NCBI GenBank assembly: GCA_019409045.1
Contig: DXVG01000156.1
Span: 1 to 5,085, forward strand
DNA from: Clostridiales bacterium
Lineage (GTDB): Bacteria > Bacillota > Clostridia > Christensenellales > Aristaeellaceae
Length of the DNA stretch: 5,085 bases
Direction: 5' to 3'
The position numbers and the translations under genes were made by a program. This document shows, piece after piece, positions 1 through 5,085 of the stretch (positions within the stretch are counted from its first letter, which is position 1; every line of letters begins with the position of its first letter). The notes beneath the pieces are model-generated. The model was not told where the DNA came from and did not search any database. It saw only the letters and a program-made list of their open reading frames with translations.

Positions 1-1304
1 CGGTTGATGAGGTTGGTGATGGTGGTCTTGCCCGCGCCGGTGGCGCCCACGAAGGCCACCTTCTGGCCGGGCTCGGCGTAGAGCGTTATGTCGTGGAGCA
101 CGTCCTTGCCCTCCTCGTAGGCAAAGTCCACGTTGAACATGCGCACCTCGCCCTGAAGGGGCGTGGTGGTGAGCGTGCCATCGTGATGCGGGTGCTCCCA
201 CACCCAGCCGTCGCCGGGGATCTTCTTGAGCGTGACGTAGCCCTCGTCGGTCTCGGAGGGTTCGTCCATCAGATGAAAGATGCGCCCCGCGCCCGCCAGC
301 GCCATGACCACGCTGTTGAGCTGCTGGGAGACCTGGTTGATCGGCTGCGTGAAGCTCTTGGACAGGTTCATAAACGAGGCGATGCTGCCCAGCGTGAGCG
401 CGCCCGCGCCCGTCAGGGAGAGGTTGGTCACGCCCGTGATGGCGAGCGAGCCGCCGATGATGGCGATGAGCACATACAGAAGGTTGCTCAGGCTCACCAT
501 GACCGGCATGAGCATGTTCGCGTAGCCGTTGGCCCGCGCGGCGTTGTGGAACAGGTCCTCATTGCGCGCGTCGAAGTCCTGCTTGGCGGCCTCCTCGTGG
601 CAGAACACCTTGACCACCTTCTGCCCGTTGATCATCTCCTCGATGTAGCCGTTGAGGTCGCCCAGCGAGATCTGCTGGCGCACGAAGTAGCGGCCGCTGC
701 GCCCGGCGATCTTGCGGGAGACCACCAGCATCAGCGCGACGTACAAAAGCGCGAAGGCCGTCAGGTACACGCTCTGCGCAAGCATGCCCACCAGCACCGA
801 CACGATGGAGATCGCCGCGGAGAACATCTGCGGCATGGCCATGGAGATCATCTGCCGGAGCGTGTCGGTATCGTTTGTGTAGTAGCTCATCACGTCGCCG
901 TGCGTGTGCGTGTCAAAGTAGCGCAGCGGCAGCGTCTGCATGTGGCGGAACATGTCGTCGCGTATGTCCTTGAGTGTGGACTGGGCCACGGTGGCCATCA
1001 GGCGGTTGTACAAAAGCGAGGAGAGCACGCCCACCACATAGATGCAGCCCATCACCGCCAGCGCCTTGGCAAGCCCCGTGAACACGGGGTTGTCCTCCAG
1101 CAGCAGCGGGGCGATGTAATCGTCGATCACGGAGCCCAGGAACATGGAGGAGAGCACGTTGGTGACGGAGCTTAGCACGATGCACACCAGCACGATCACC
1201 AGCAGCCGCTTCTGCCTGAGCACATAGCCCAGCAGCCGCTTTATCACCGCCATGTCCATATCCTTGAGGTTTACGCCCGGCTGGGCGTTTCTTGAACGCA
1301 TCAT
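1..1304 (-). CDS. ABC exporter half-transporter, second subunit of a heterodimer (3' end missing)
   Basis: This is a membrane-embedded half-transporter of the ABC exporter type, expected to pair with the subunit encoded just upstream and to pump a drug, peptide or lipid out of the cell. I translated 434 complete codons before the window edge. Residues about 20-340 form the six-helix transmembrane domain, with hydrophobic stretches near 34-57, 83-103, 157-178, 180-197 and 267-290. A linker at about 345-385 (DEPSETDEG, then WVWEHPHHDG) leads into the nucleotide-binding domain, with an A-loop tyrosine near 396 (FAY) and a canonical Walker A, GATGAGKTT, at 420-428. The Q-loop, signature, Walker B and H-loop lie outside the window. 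The start is the first ATG of ATGATG; it overlaps the upstream stop as ATGA, and AAGGGGG sits 9 bases before it. Overlap implies translational coupling and equal dosage of the two subunits. The linker matches a large Firmicutes exporter family as I remember it. The substrate is unknown. Truncation is due to the window edge only. Confidence 0.95.
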   Translation of the reverse strand, partial: MMRSRNAQPGVNLKDMDMAVIKRLLGYVLRQKRLLVIVLVCIVLSSVTNVLSSMFLGSVIDDYIAPLLLEDNPVFTGLAKALAVMGCIYVVGVLSSLLYNRLMATVAQSTLKDIRDDMFRHMQTLPLRYFDTHTHGDVMSYYTNDTDTLRQMISMAMPQMFSAAISIVSVLVGMLAQSVYLTAFALLYVALMLVVSRKIAGRSGRYFVRQQISLGDLNGYIEEMINGQKVVKVFCHEEAAKQDFDARNEDLFHNAARANGYANMLMPVMVSLSNLLYVLIAIIGGSLAITGVTNLSLTGAGALTLGSIASFMNLSKSFTQPINQVSQQLNSVVMALAGAGRIFHLMDEPSETDEGYVTLKKIPGDGWVWEHPHHDGTLTTTPLQGEVRMFNVDFAYEEGKDVLHDITLYAEPGQKVAFVGATGAGKTTITNLIN

Positions 1305-3109
1305 GCCCTGTCGCCCCCTTCCGCATCCGTCCGCGCGTCGGCGCGGTCCAGTTCGCTCTGCGCGGCGGCGCTGCCCTGCGAGCGGTAGACGTCGCGGTAG
1401 ATCTCGCAGGTGCGAATGAGCTGCTCGTGCGTGCCCACGGCCGCGATCTTGCCGCCGTCCATGACGATGATCTTGTCCGCGTCCATGATGGAGGACACGC
1501 GCTGCGCGATGAGTATCTTGGTCACCTCCGGCCGCTCCTGGGCGAGCGCCTGGCGGATGCGGGCGTCGGTCTGCGTGTCCACGGCGCTGGTGGAGTCGTC
1601 CAGAATGAGTATCTTTGGCTTTTTGAGCAGCGCGCGGGCGATGCACAGCCGCTGGCGCTGGCCGCCGGAGACGTTGGTGCCGCCCTGCTCGATGTGCGCG
1701 TCGTAGCCGCCCGGGAAGGAGCGGATGAACTCGTCCGCCTGCGCGAGCTTGCAGGCGTGCACCATCTCCTCGTCGGTGGCGTCCTTGTCGCCCCAGCGCA
1801 GGTTCTGGCGGATGGTGCCGGAGAACAGCACGTTCTTTTGCAGCACCATGGCCACCGCGTCGCGCAGCGTTTCCAGGTCGTAGTCGCGCACGTCCACGCC
1901 GCCGACGAGCACGCGGCCGCGCGTGGCGTCGTAGAGGCGGGGGATGAGCTGCACCAGCGTGGACTTGGACGCGCCCGTGCCGCCCAGTATGCCCACGACC
2001 TCGCCGGAGCGTATCTCCAGATCCACATCGCGCAGGCACAGTCGGTCGGGGTCGCCCGAATAGCTGAAGCCCACGCCCTCAAAGCGTATGGAGCCGTCCC
2101 GGACCTCGCGGACGGGGTTTTCGGGGTTGCGTATGTCGGGCGTCTCCTCCAGGAGCTCGGCGATGCGCTCCTCCGACGCGCGGGAGATGGTGAGCATGAC
2201 AAACACCATGGAGACCATCATAAGGCTCATCAGTATCTGCATGGCGTAGGTGATCAGGCTCATCAGCTGGCCGGTGCTCATGCCGACGGCCGGGTCGTTG
2301 CCGGAGGCGACGATCATCCTCGCGCCGAACCAGGAGATGAGGATCATGCAGGCGTAGACGCACATCTGCATCAGCGGCATGTTGAACGCCAGCGTCTTTT
2401 CCGCATTGGAGAAGTCCTCGTAGATGCTCTGGGAGATGTCGGTGAACTTCTTTTCCTCGTGCTTTTCGCGCACGAACGCCTTGACCACGCGGATGCCGCG
2501 CAGGTTTTCCTGCACCACGCGGTTGAGGCGGTCGTAGGTCTTGAACACGCGCTGGAAGATGGGGTGCGCGCGGCTCATGATCAGGTACAGCCCCACGCCC
2601 AGCACGGGCGCGACGCACAGGAAGATCAGCGAGAGCTCGCGGTTGATGCTGAAGGCCATCACCATGGAGAAGATCAGCATCACCGGCGCGCGAAACAGCA
2701 TGCGCTTGCGCATCTGATAGGCCATTTGCACGTTGGTCACGTCCGTGGTCAGGCGCGTGACGATGCTGGCCGTGGAAAAGCGGTCGATGTTGGAAAAGGC
2801 GAAGTTCTGCACGTTGTAATACATGTCGTGGCGCAGATTCTTGGCAAAGCCCGCGGCCGCCTCCGCCGCCGTCTTTCCGGCGAGCCCGCCGAAGAACAGC
2901 GTAACCACGGTGCACAGCGCCAGCACGAGCCCCGTGCGCCATATGTAGCCCATGTCGCCCATTTCGATGCCCTGGTCGATCAGCCGCGCCATAATGAGCG
3001 GTATAATACATTCCATGACCGACTCCAGCGTCACATACAGCGGCGTGCGCAGGGAGAGCCCCCTGTACTCCCGCACGCTTTTTTTCAGGATCGGTTTTGT
3101 TTTGAGCAT
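1301..3109 (-). CDS. ABC exporter half-transporter, first subunit, with a degenerate ATP site
   Basis: This 602-residue fused membrane/ATPase protein has the usual length for an ABC exporter half-transporter. Residues about 15-310 are the transmembrane domain (hydrophobic segments near 22-45, 57-78, 138-155, 158-178, 247-268, 284-305), with cytoplasmic-loop motifs STASIVTRLTTDV (112-124) and NLRGIRVVKAFVRE (202-215). The nucleotide-binding domain starts at about 340: A-loop FSY (348-350), Walker A GGTGASKST (376-384), Q-loop Gln424, signature VSGGQ (480-484), Walker B ILILDD (500-505), D-loop SAVD (508-511), switch region IAQR (534-537). Asp505 replaces the catalytic Glu, Gln536 replaces the switch His, and Ser381 replaces the last Walker A Gly. 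The first two are hallmarks of the degenerate-site subunit in heterodimeric exporters such as TM287/288 and BmrCD. Start: ATG at 3109, with GGAGG 6 bases upstream. It lies 12 bases after the MarR gene and overlaps the next gene by 4 bases. The substrate cannot be read from sequence; multidrug efflux is the common role for MarR-linked pairs. The C-terminal tail after about 578 is polar and acidic. Confidence 0.97.
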   Translation of the reverse strand: MLKTKPILKKSVREYRGLSLRTPLYVTLESVMECIIPLIMARLIDQGIEMGDMGYIWRTGLVLALCTVVTLFFGGLAGKTAAEAAAGFAKNLRHDMYYNVQNFAFSNIDRFSTASIVTRLTTDVTNVQMAYQMRKRMLFRAPVMLIFSMVMAFSINRELSLIFLCVAPVLGVGLYLIMSRAHPIFQRVFKTYDRLNRVVQENLRGIRVVKAFVREKHEEKKFTDISQSIYEDFSNAEKTLAFNMPLMQMCVYACMILISWFGARMIVASGNDPAVGMSTGQLMSLITYAMQILMSLMMVSMVFVMLTISRASEERIAELLEETPDIRNPENPVREVRDGSIRFEGVGFSYSGDPDRLCLRDVDLEIRSGEVVGILGGTGASKSTLVQLIPRLYDATRGRVLVGGVDVRDYDLETLRDAVAMVLQKNVLFSGTIRQNLRWGDKDATDEEMVHACKLAQADEFIRSFPGGYDAHIEQGGTNVSGGQRQRLCIARALLKKPKILILDDSTSAVDTQTDARIRQALAQERPEVTKILIAQRVSSIMDADKIIVMDGGKIAAVGTHEQLIRTCEIYRDVYRSQGSAAAQSELDRADARTDAEGGDRA

Positions 3110-3121
3110 CCTTTTCCTCCG

Positions 3122-3556
3122 TCATTCGTCCGATACGTTTTGCAAGACCTTTTTCAGAAGCGTGCGCAGCGCGTCCACCTCCGCCTGCGTCATGCCCAGC
3201 GTGAGCCTTTGCTCGATCTGCGCGCGGTGCCGCCGCACGCCCTCCAGGTATCCGCGGCCCTCGTCGGTCAGATAGACGCTCTTTACGCGCCTGTCCTGCG
3301 AGTCAAACCCGCAGCGAACCATCCCCTTGGCCTCCATGCGCCTGAGAAGCCCGGCCACGGTGGGATGCGATACCTGTAGTTGTTCCCCGATCTGCTTTTG
3401 CGAGGGCGGGTCCGCCTCGCGCCTGGCCACGCAGGTGAGCAGCCGCAGCTGCGAAAACGTGAGGCCGCTGCGCTTGAGGTTGTTGTTCGCATGGCGATCT
3501 ATGTTGTCGTGTATCTTCTTAAACAGAAATCCGAGCGGCTCTTTTTCCTCGCACAT
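3122..3556 (-). CDS. MarR-family transcriptional regulator of the ABC exporter operon
   Basis: This 144-residue protein is a typical-length MarR-family winged helix-turn-helix dimer that binds DNA and usually releases it on binding a small ligand. Residues 31-45 (GLTFSQLRLLTCVAR) match the helix that leads into the winged domain. The helix-turn-helix follows: SQKQIGEQLQ (52-61), then the recognition helix SHPTVAGLLRRMEAKG (63-78). The wing FDSQDRRVKSVYLTDEG (84-100) has the family's D-x-R-(R/V)-K and LT-x-x-G pattern. The two ends are helical and should form the dimer interface. Start: ATG at 3556, with GAGGAAG about 10 bases upstream. It is the first gene of a three-gene operon, and the stop is 2 bases before the GGAGG of the first ABC gene. 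An inverted repeat lies between its promoter and its start codon, which suggests autorepression and co-control of the exporter. The ligand is unknown. No cysteine pair typical of an OhrR redox sensor is evident; the cysteines are at 2, 42 and 82. Confidence 0.95.
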   Translation of the reverse strand: MCEEKEPLGFLFKKIHDNIDRHANNNLKRSGLTFSQLRLLTCVARREADPPSQKQIGEQLQVSHPTVAGLLRRMEAKGMVRCGFDSQDRRVKSVYLTDEGRGYLEGVRRHRAQIEQRLTLGMTQAEVDALRTLLKKVLQNVSDE

Positions 3557-3579
3557 GCCCTTCTCACTTCCTCAAAAAG

Positions 3580-3593
3580 TGTAGCACGCTACA
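3580..3593. promoter_or_regulatory. Probable MarR operator (inverted repeat)
   Basis: The sequence TGTAGC-AC-GCTACA is a perfect 6-base inverted repeat with a 2-base spacer. It begins one base downstream of the -10 box of the MarR promoter and covers the expected transcription start. Repressors of the MarR family typically bind short palindromes placed at or near the -10/+1 region of their own promoters. The repeat and its position are seen directly; binding by this MarR protein is inferred. Confidence 0.75.
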
Positions 3594-3594
3594 T

Positions 3595-3623
3595 ATTATA
3601 CCCGAGCCGCCTATGCGCGTCAA
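3595..3623 (-). promoter_or_regulatory. Sigma-A type promoter of the MarR-ABC-ABC operon
   Basis: On the minus strand the -35 box is TTGACG (3623-3618), followed by a 17-base spacer and a perfect -10 box TATAAT (3600-3595). Transcription should start near 3588, giving a leader of about 32 bases before the MarR start codon. The boxes are close to consensus, so this should be a strong promoter that needs repression, which fits the palindrome placed directly after the -10 box. Confidence 0.88.
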
Positions 3624-3692
3624 TGGGCTGCGGCAAAAGTTCACCTCCGCTTATCATTCGCCACAAGTGTTGAAAACAGGCCCGCTTTTGGT

Positions 3693-3716
3693 AAAAAAAG
3701 GCGCCCGCGCGGGGCG
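3693..3716 (-). terminator. Intrinsic terminator of the methyltransferase gene
   Basis: On the minus strand a hairpin with stem CGCCC (3716-3712), loop CGCGC and stem GGGCG (3706-3702) is followed by CC and seven T residues (3699-3693). The hairpin begins directly after the TGA stop at 3719-3717. An outer pairing of AAAAGG (3728-3723) with CCTTTT (3701-3696) is also possible and would enclose the stop codon. It separates the methyltransferase unit from the MarR operon promoter downstream. Confidence 0.88.
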
Positions 3717-4283
3717 TCAGGGCCTTTTGCGCAGGGCGAGCAGTTCGGGCGGGCTGTTTTGCTGGTTGAGGTAGTGCTGATGCACAACGTCCAACGCGGG
3801 CGGCAGCGCCGCGGCCCACGCCAGCAGCGCCTCGCGCTCGCGCTCGCCCTCCGCGTGGCCGGGATAGACGCAGATGGTGAGCACGCCGCCGGGGGCGAGC
3901 AGCCCTACCGCCTGCGAAACGGCGGAAAGGGTCGTCTCCACGCGAGTGGTGACGGCGTGCTGCGCGCCCGGCAGCCAGCCGAGGTTGAACACCACCGCGT
4001 CCACGCCCGGCGGCACATGCTCCGCCATGCGCTCGTGGCCGGCGCAGAAGAGCGCGGCGCGGGAAAGCAACCCCTTTTCCCGCAGCCTCTCGCGCGTGCG
4101 CTCGACGGCCTCGGCCTGCACGTCGAAGCCGTAGACGCGGCCCGCCTCCCCCACCAGCGCGCAGAGGCGCTCGGCGTCGTGGCCGTTTCCCAGCGTCGCG
4201 TCCACGGCGACCGCGCCGGGATGCAGCGCGTCGGCGATGAACCGCTCCGCCCAGCGGCGCGCGCTTCCAAAGTCCGAGGACAT
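3717..4283 (-). CDS. mnmM: SAM-dependent tRNA wobble-uridine methyltransferase, YtqB/MnmM family
   Basis: This 188-residue class I methyltransferase is of the YtqB type (older databases: putative rRNA methylase). The family member in Bacillus and Staphylococcus methylates 5-aminomethyl-2-thiouridine to the 5-methylaminomethyl form at tRNA position 34, acting in the cytoplasm. SAM-binding motif I is VDATLGNGHD (27-36), the acidic residue binding the SAM ribose is probably Asp54 in GFDVQ (52-56), and the family motif NLGWLPG is at 100-106. PGGVLTICVYPGH (131-143) and the C-terminal NQQNSPPELLALRK (173-186) are also typical. The protein is essentially one Rossmann domain with no membrane segment. 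I chose ATG at 4283 because AAGGAGG lies 7 bases before it and homology begins there. The frame stays open to an ATG at 4403, but that would add 40 arginine-rich residues and start upstream of the promoter. It is a single-gene unit between its own promoter and terminator. The family call is firm; the exact tRNA reaction is inferred from homologues. Confidence 0.9.
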   Translation of the reverse strand: MSSDFGSARRWAERFIADALHPGAVAVDATLGNGHDAERLCALVGEAGRVYGFDVQAEAVERTRERLREKGLLSRAALFCAGHERMAEHVPPGVDAVVFNLGWLPGAQHAVTTRVETTLSAVSQAVGLLAPGGVLTICVYPGHAEGEREREALLAWAAALPPALDVVHQHYLNQQNSPPELLALRKRP

Positions 4284-4290
4284 GTGCGTT

Positions 4291-4297
4291 CCTCCTT
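4291..4297 (-). promoter_or_regulatory. Ribosome binding site that decides the methyltransferase start
   Basis: AAGGAGG on the minus strand, 7 bases before the ATG at 4283, is a near-perfect Shine-Dalgarno site. It fixes the 188-residue form over the longer open frame. Confidence 0.9.
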
Positions 4298-4343
4298 TTC
4301 CCCGGCCGCTCCCCCGATGGCGTGCGCGACTCGGGCGCGTTTC

Positions 4344-4372
4344 ATCATAGCACGCCCGCGGGCGAGTGTCAA
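4344..4372 (-). promoter_or_regulatory. Sigma-A type promoter of the methyltransferase gene
   Basis: On the minus strand a perfect -35 box TTGACA (4372-4367), a 17-base spacer and a -10 box TATGAT (4349-4344) are present. Transcription should start near 4337, giving a leader of about 54 bases. The promoter lies directly downstream of the sugar transporter operon's terminator, so the methyltransferase is expressed independently of that operon. Confidence 0.88.
4353..4364. repeat. Perfect 12-base palindrome within a promoter spacer
   Basis: CGCCCGCGGGCG is its own reverse complement and lies entirely between the -35 and -10 boxes of the methyltransferase promoter. It could be an operator for a repressor, or chance in GC-rich DNA. 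The palindrome is seen directly; any function is a guess. Confidence 0.4.
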
Positions 4373-4380
4373 CACCGGCC

Positions 4381-4417
4381 AAAAACGGAACGCGCCCCCT
4401 CAAAGAAAGGGGGCGCG
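4381..4417 (-). terminator. Intrinsic terminator of the sugar ABC transporter operon
   Basis: On the minus strand a perfect 10-base stem, CGCGCCCCCT (4417-4408) with AGGGGGCGCG (4400-4391), encloses a 7-base loop. It is followed by TTCCG and then five T residues (4385-4381). It begins 14 bases after the stop codon of the small membrane protein gene, so that gene is the last of the operon. The T-run is interrupted near the stem, but the very stable hairpin should still terminate well. Confidence 0.9.
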
Positions 4418-4431
4418 CTTCTGGACGCAGC

Positions 4432-4659
4432 CTAGGTCACGATGCCGATGATGACCACGAGCGCAATGAGCGCGATGGTCACGCCGATGATGACGTCCAT
4501 CGTCCTGACCGTCACCTTGCCCTTCAGACCGCCGTAGACGCGCTCGCGCCAGGGCTTGCGCTCGGCGGGCTTGCCCGGCCCCTGAGAGGCCCTTTCGTTG
4601 CGGCTCGCCGCCTCCTGCATCTTCAGGTAGGCATCGCGTCCGGGATCGTTCCACTTCAT
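4432..4659 (-). CDS. Small membrane protein of unknown function, last gene of the mgl-type operon
   Basis: I do not recognise this 75-residue protein. Its first 50 or so residues are polar and charged, with a proline/lysine/arginine-rich stretch (GPGKPAERKPWRER, 27-40). The last 20 or so residues form one strongly hydrophobic helix (DVIIGVTIALIALVVIIG, 55-72) that ends almost at the C-terminus. Positive residues just before the helix (KGKVTVR) suggest the N-terminal part faces the cytoplasm, as in tail-anchored proteins. There is no signal peptide. The ATG lies one base after the permease stop (TAAGATG), with only a weak purine-rich GAAGAAG inside the end of the permease gene as a possible binding site, so translation is probably coupled to the permease. 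Codon use (G/C-ending throughout) matches the neighbours, which supports a real gene. Position suggests a role at the sugar transporter, such as an accessory or stabilising subunit, but that is inference from context alone. Confidence 0.82.
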   Translation of the reverse strand: MKWNDPGRDAYLKMQEAASRNERASQGPGKPAERKPWRERVYGGLKGKVTVRTMDVIIGVTIALIALVVIIGIVT

Positions 4660-4660
4660 C

Positions 4661-5085
4661 TTACTTCTTCACCAGGTACTTGCGCACGTCGATGGCGACC
4701 GCGAGCACGATGATCAGGCCGCGCACGATGTACTGCAGGTACGCGTTCACGCCCAGGAAGTTCAGCGAGAAGTTGATGGCCTGGAGGATGATGGCGCCGA
4801 TGACGACGCCCTGAATGGTGCCCACGCCGCCGGAGAACGACACGCCGCCGATGACGCAGGCGGAGATGGCGTCGGTCTCGTAGTTCAGGCCGGTGTTGGT
4901 GCCGACCGACTGAAGGCGCGAGGCCTCAAGGAAGCTGGCAAGGCCGTAGAGTATACCGGCCACGAGGTACACCAGCATGATGGTCTTGGCCACGTTGACG
5001 CCGGACACGGCCGCGGCCTCCTGGTTGCCGCCCACGGCGAACATGTTCTTGCCCAGGCGGGTCTTGTTCCAGACCACCCACATCA
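4661..5085 (-). CDS. mglC: Sugar ABC transporter permease, MglC type (5' end missing)
   Basis: This is the C-terminal 141 or so residues of a membrane permease that imports galactose/methyl-galactoside or a related sugar with a periplasmic-type binding protein (MglB) and a double-ATPase subunit (MglA). MglC proteins are about 335 residues, so roughly 40 percent is present. Visible family motifs, counted from the Met at 5083, are MFAVGGNQEAAAVSGVNV (14-31), the cytoplasmic loop expected to contact the ATPase; the conserved block DAISACVIGGVSFSGGVGT (71-89); and the ending NAYLQYIVRGLIIVLAVAID (113-132). Hydrophobic helices lie near 34-52, 74-83, 90-110 and 117-132. These closely resemble the C-terminus of E. 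coli MglC as I remember it. The ATG at 5083 is internal, not the start, because the frame continues past the window edge. The gene is followed after one base by the small membrane protein. The sugar could also be ribose or xylose, since the permease family is shared, but the motif wording fits MglC best. Confidence 0.93.
   Translation of the reverse strand, partial: MWVVWNKTRLGKNMFAVGGNQEAAAVSGVNVAKTIMLVYLVAGILYGLASFLEASRLQSVGTNTGLNYETDAISACVIGGVSFSGGVGTIQGVVIGAIILQAINFSLNFLGVNAYLQYIVRGLIIVLAVAIDVRKYLVKK

Noticed and set aside
93..1175. A 360-codon plus-strand open frame opposite the second ABC gene
   Set aside because: The same low-complexity His/Arg/Val-rich shadow composition. The opposite strand encodes a clear ABC transporter domain over the full length.
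1292..3379. A very long plus-strand open frame (695 codons) opposite the MarR and first ABC genes
   Set aside because: It is antisense to two well-supported genes. Its translation is rich in His, Ala, Arg, Val and Asp without domain motifs, as expected for the shadow of GC-rich coding DNA, and it has no fitting ribosome binding site or promoter.
3589..3660. A short minus-strand frame (possible TTG start after GGAGGTGA at 3640s, ending at TAG 3591-3589) that could be a leader peptide before the MarR gene
   Set aside because: Most of it lies upstream of and across the -35 and -10 boxes, so it would not be transcribed from the MarR promoter. No other promoter serving it is visible, and a terminator sits just upstream.
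4313..4335. A possible small hairpin (CCCGA/TCGGG, 13-base loop) in the methyltransferase leader
   Set aside because: Five pairs with a long loop in GC-rich sequence is weak, it does not cover the ribosome binding site, and no riboswitch-like structure is evident.
4284..4403. A 40-residue N-terminal extension of the methyltransferase
   Set aside because: The added residues are arginine-rich without homology, the frame would begin upstream of the likely transcription start, and a strong AAGGAGG lies before the ATG at 4283.
3913..4451. Other open frames overlapping the methyltransferase and the operon terminator on both strands
   Set aside because: They are out of frame with supported genes, cross promoters or terminators, and show only Arg/Ala/His-rich composition.

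Overview
The window looks like chromosomal DNA of a GC-rich Firmicute (Clostridia-type) bacterium. The evidence is G/C-rich third codon positions, AAGGAGG/GGAGG ribosome binding sites, near-consensus TTGAC(A/G)-17-TA(T)AAT-type promoters, compact operons, and a YtqB/MnmM-type methyltransferase typical of Gram-positive genomes. The species cannot be named from this sequence. Every gene I can support lies on the minus strand, so the window is best read from right (5085) to left (1).

Right end (5085-4381): the 3' end of a sugar ABC transporter operon. It holds the C-terminal 140 or so residues of an MglC-type permease. One base later comes a 75-residue small membrane protein I do not recognise, and then a strong intrinsic terminator closes the unit.

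Middle (4372-3693): a self-contained single-gene unit. It has its own near-perfect promoter, a strong ribosome binding site, a 188-residue SAM-dependent methyltransferase of the YtqB/MnmM family (wobble-uridine tRNA modification), and a terminator hairpin that begins directly after the stop codon.

Left (3623 to 1): a MarR-ABC-ABC operon. A near-consensus promoter carries an inverted repeat (TGTAGC-2-GCTACA) between the -10 box and the gene, the expected place for MarR autorepression. The MarR-family regulator is followed after 12 bases by a 602-residue ABC exporter half-transporter. That overlaps by ATGA with a second half-transporter, which runs off the left edge just after its Walker A motif. 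The two half-transporters should form a heterodimeric exporter (multidrug or peptide/lipid type). The first subunit has the degenerate ATP site: Asp for the catalytic Glu, Gln for the switch His, and Ser in the Walker A loop. Ligand sensing by MarR would then release transcription of both pump subunits.

Overall the content is ordinary and well explained. The least explained item is the small membrane protein at the end of the mgl-type operon. The most testable regulatory feature is the MarR operator. I see no mobile element, CRISPR array, tRNA or rRNA, and no gene-free stretch longer than 300 bases; the largest intergenic gap, 3557-3716, is 160 bases.
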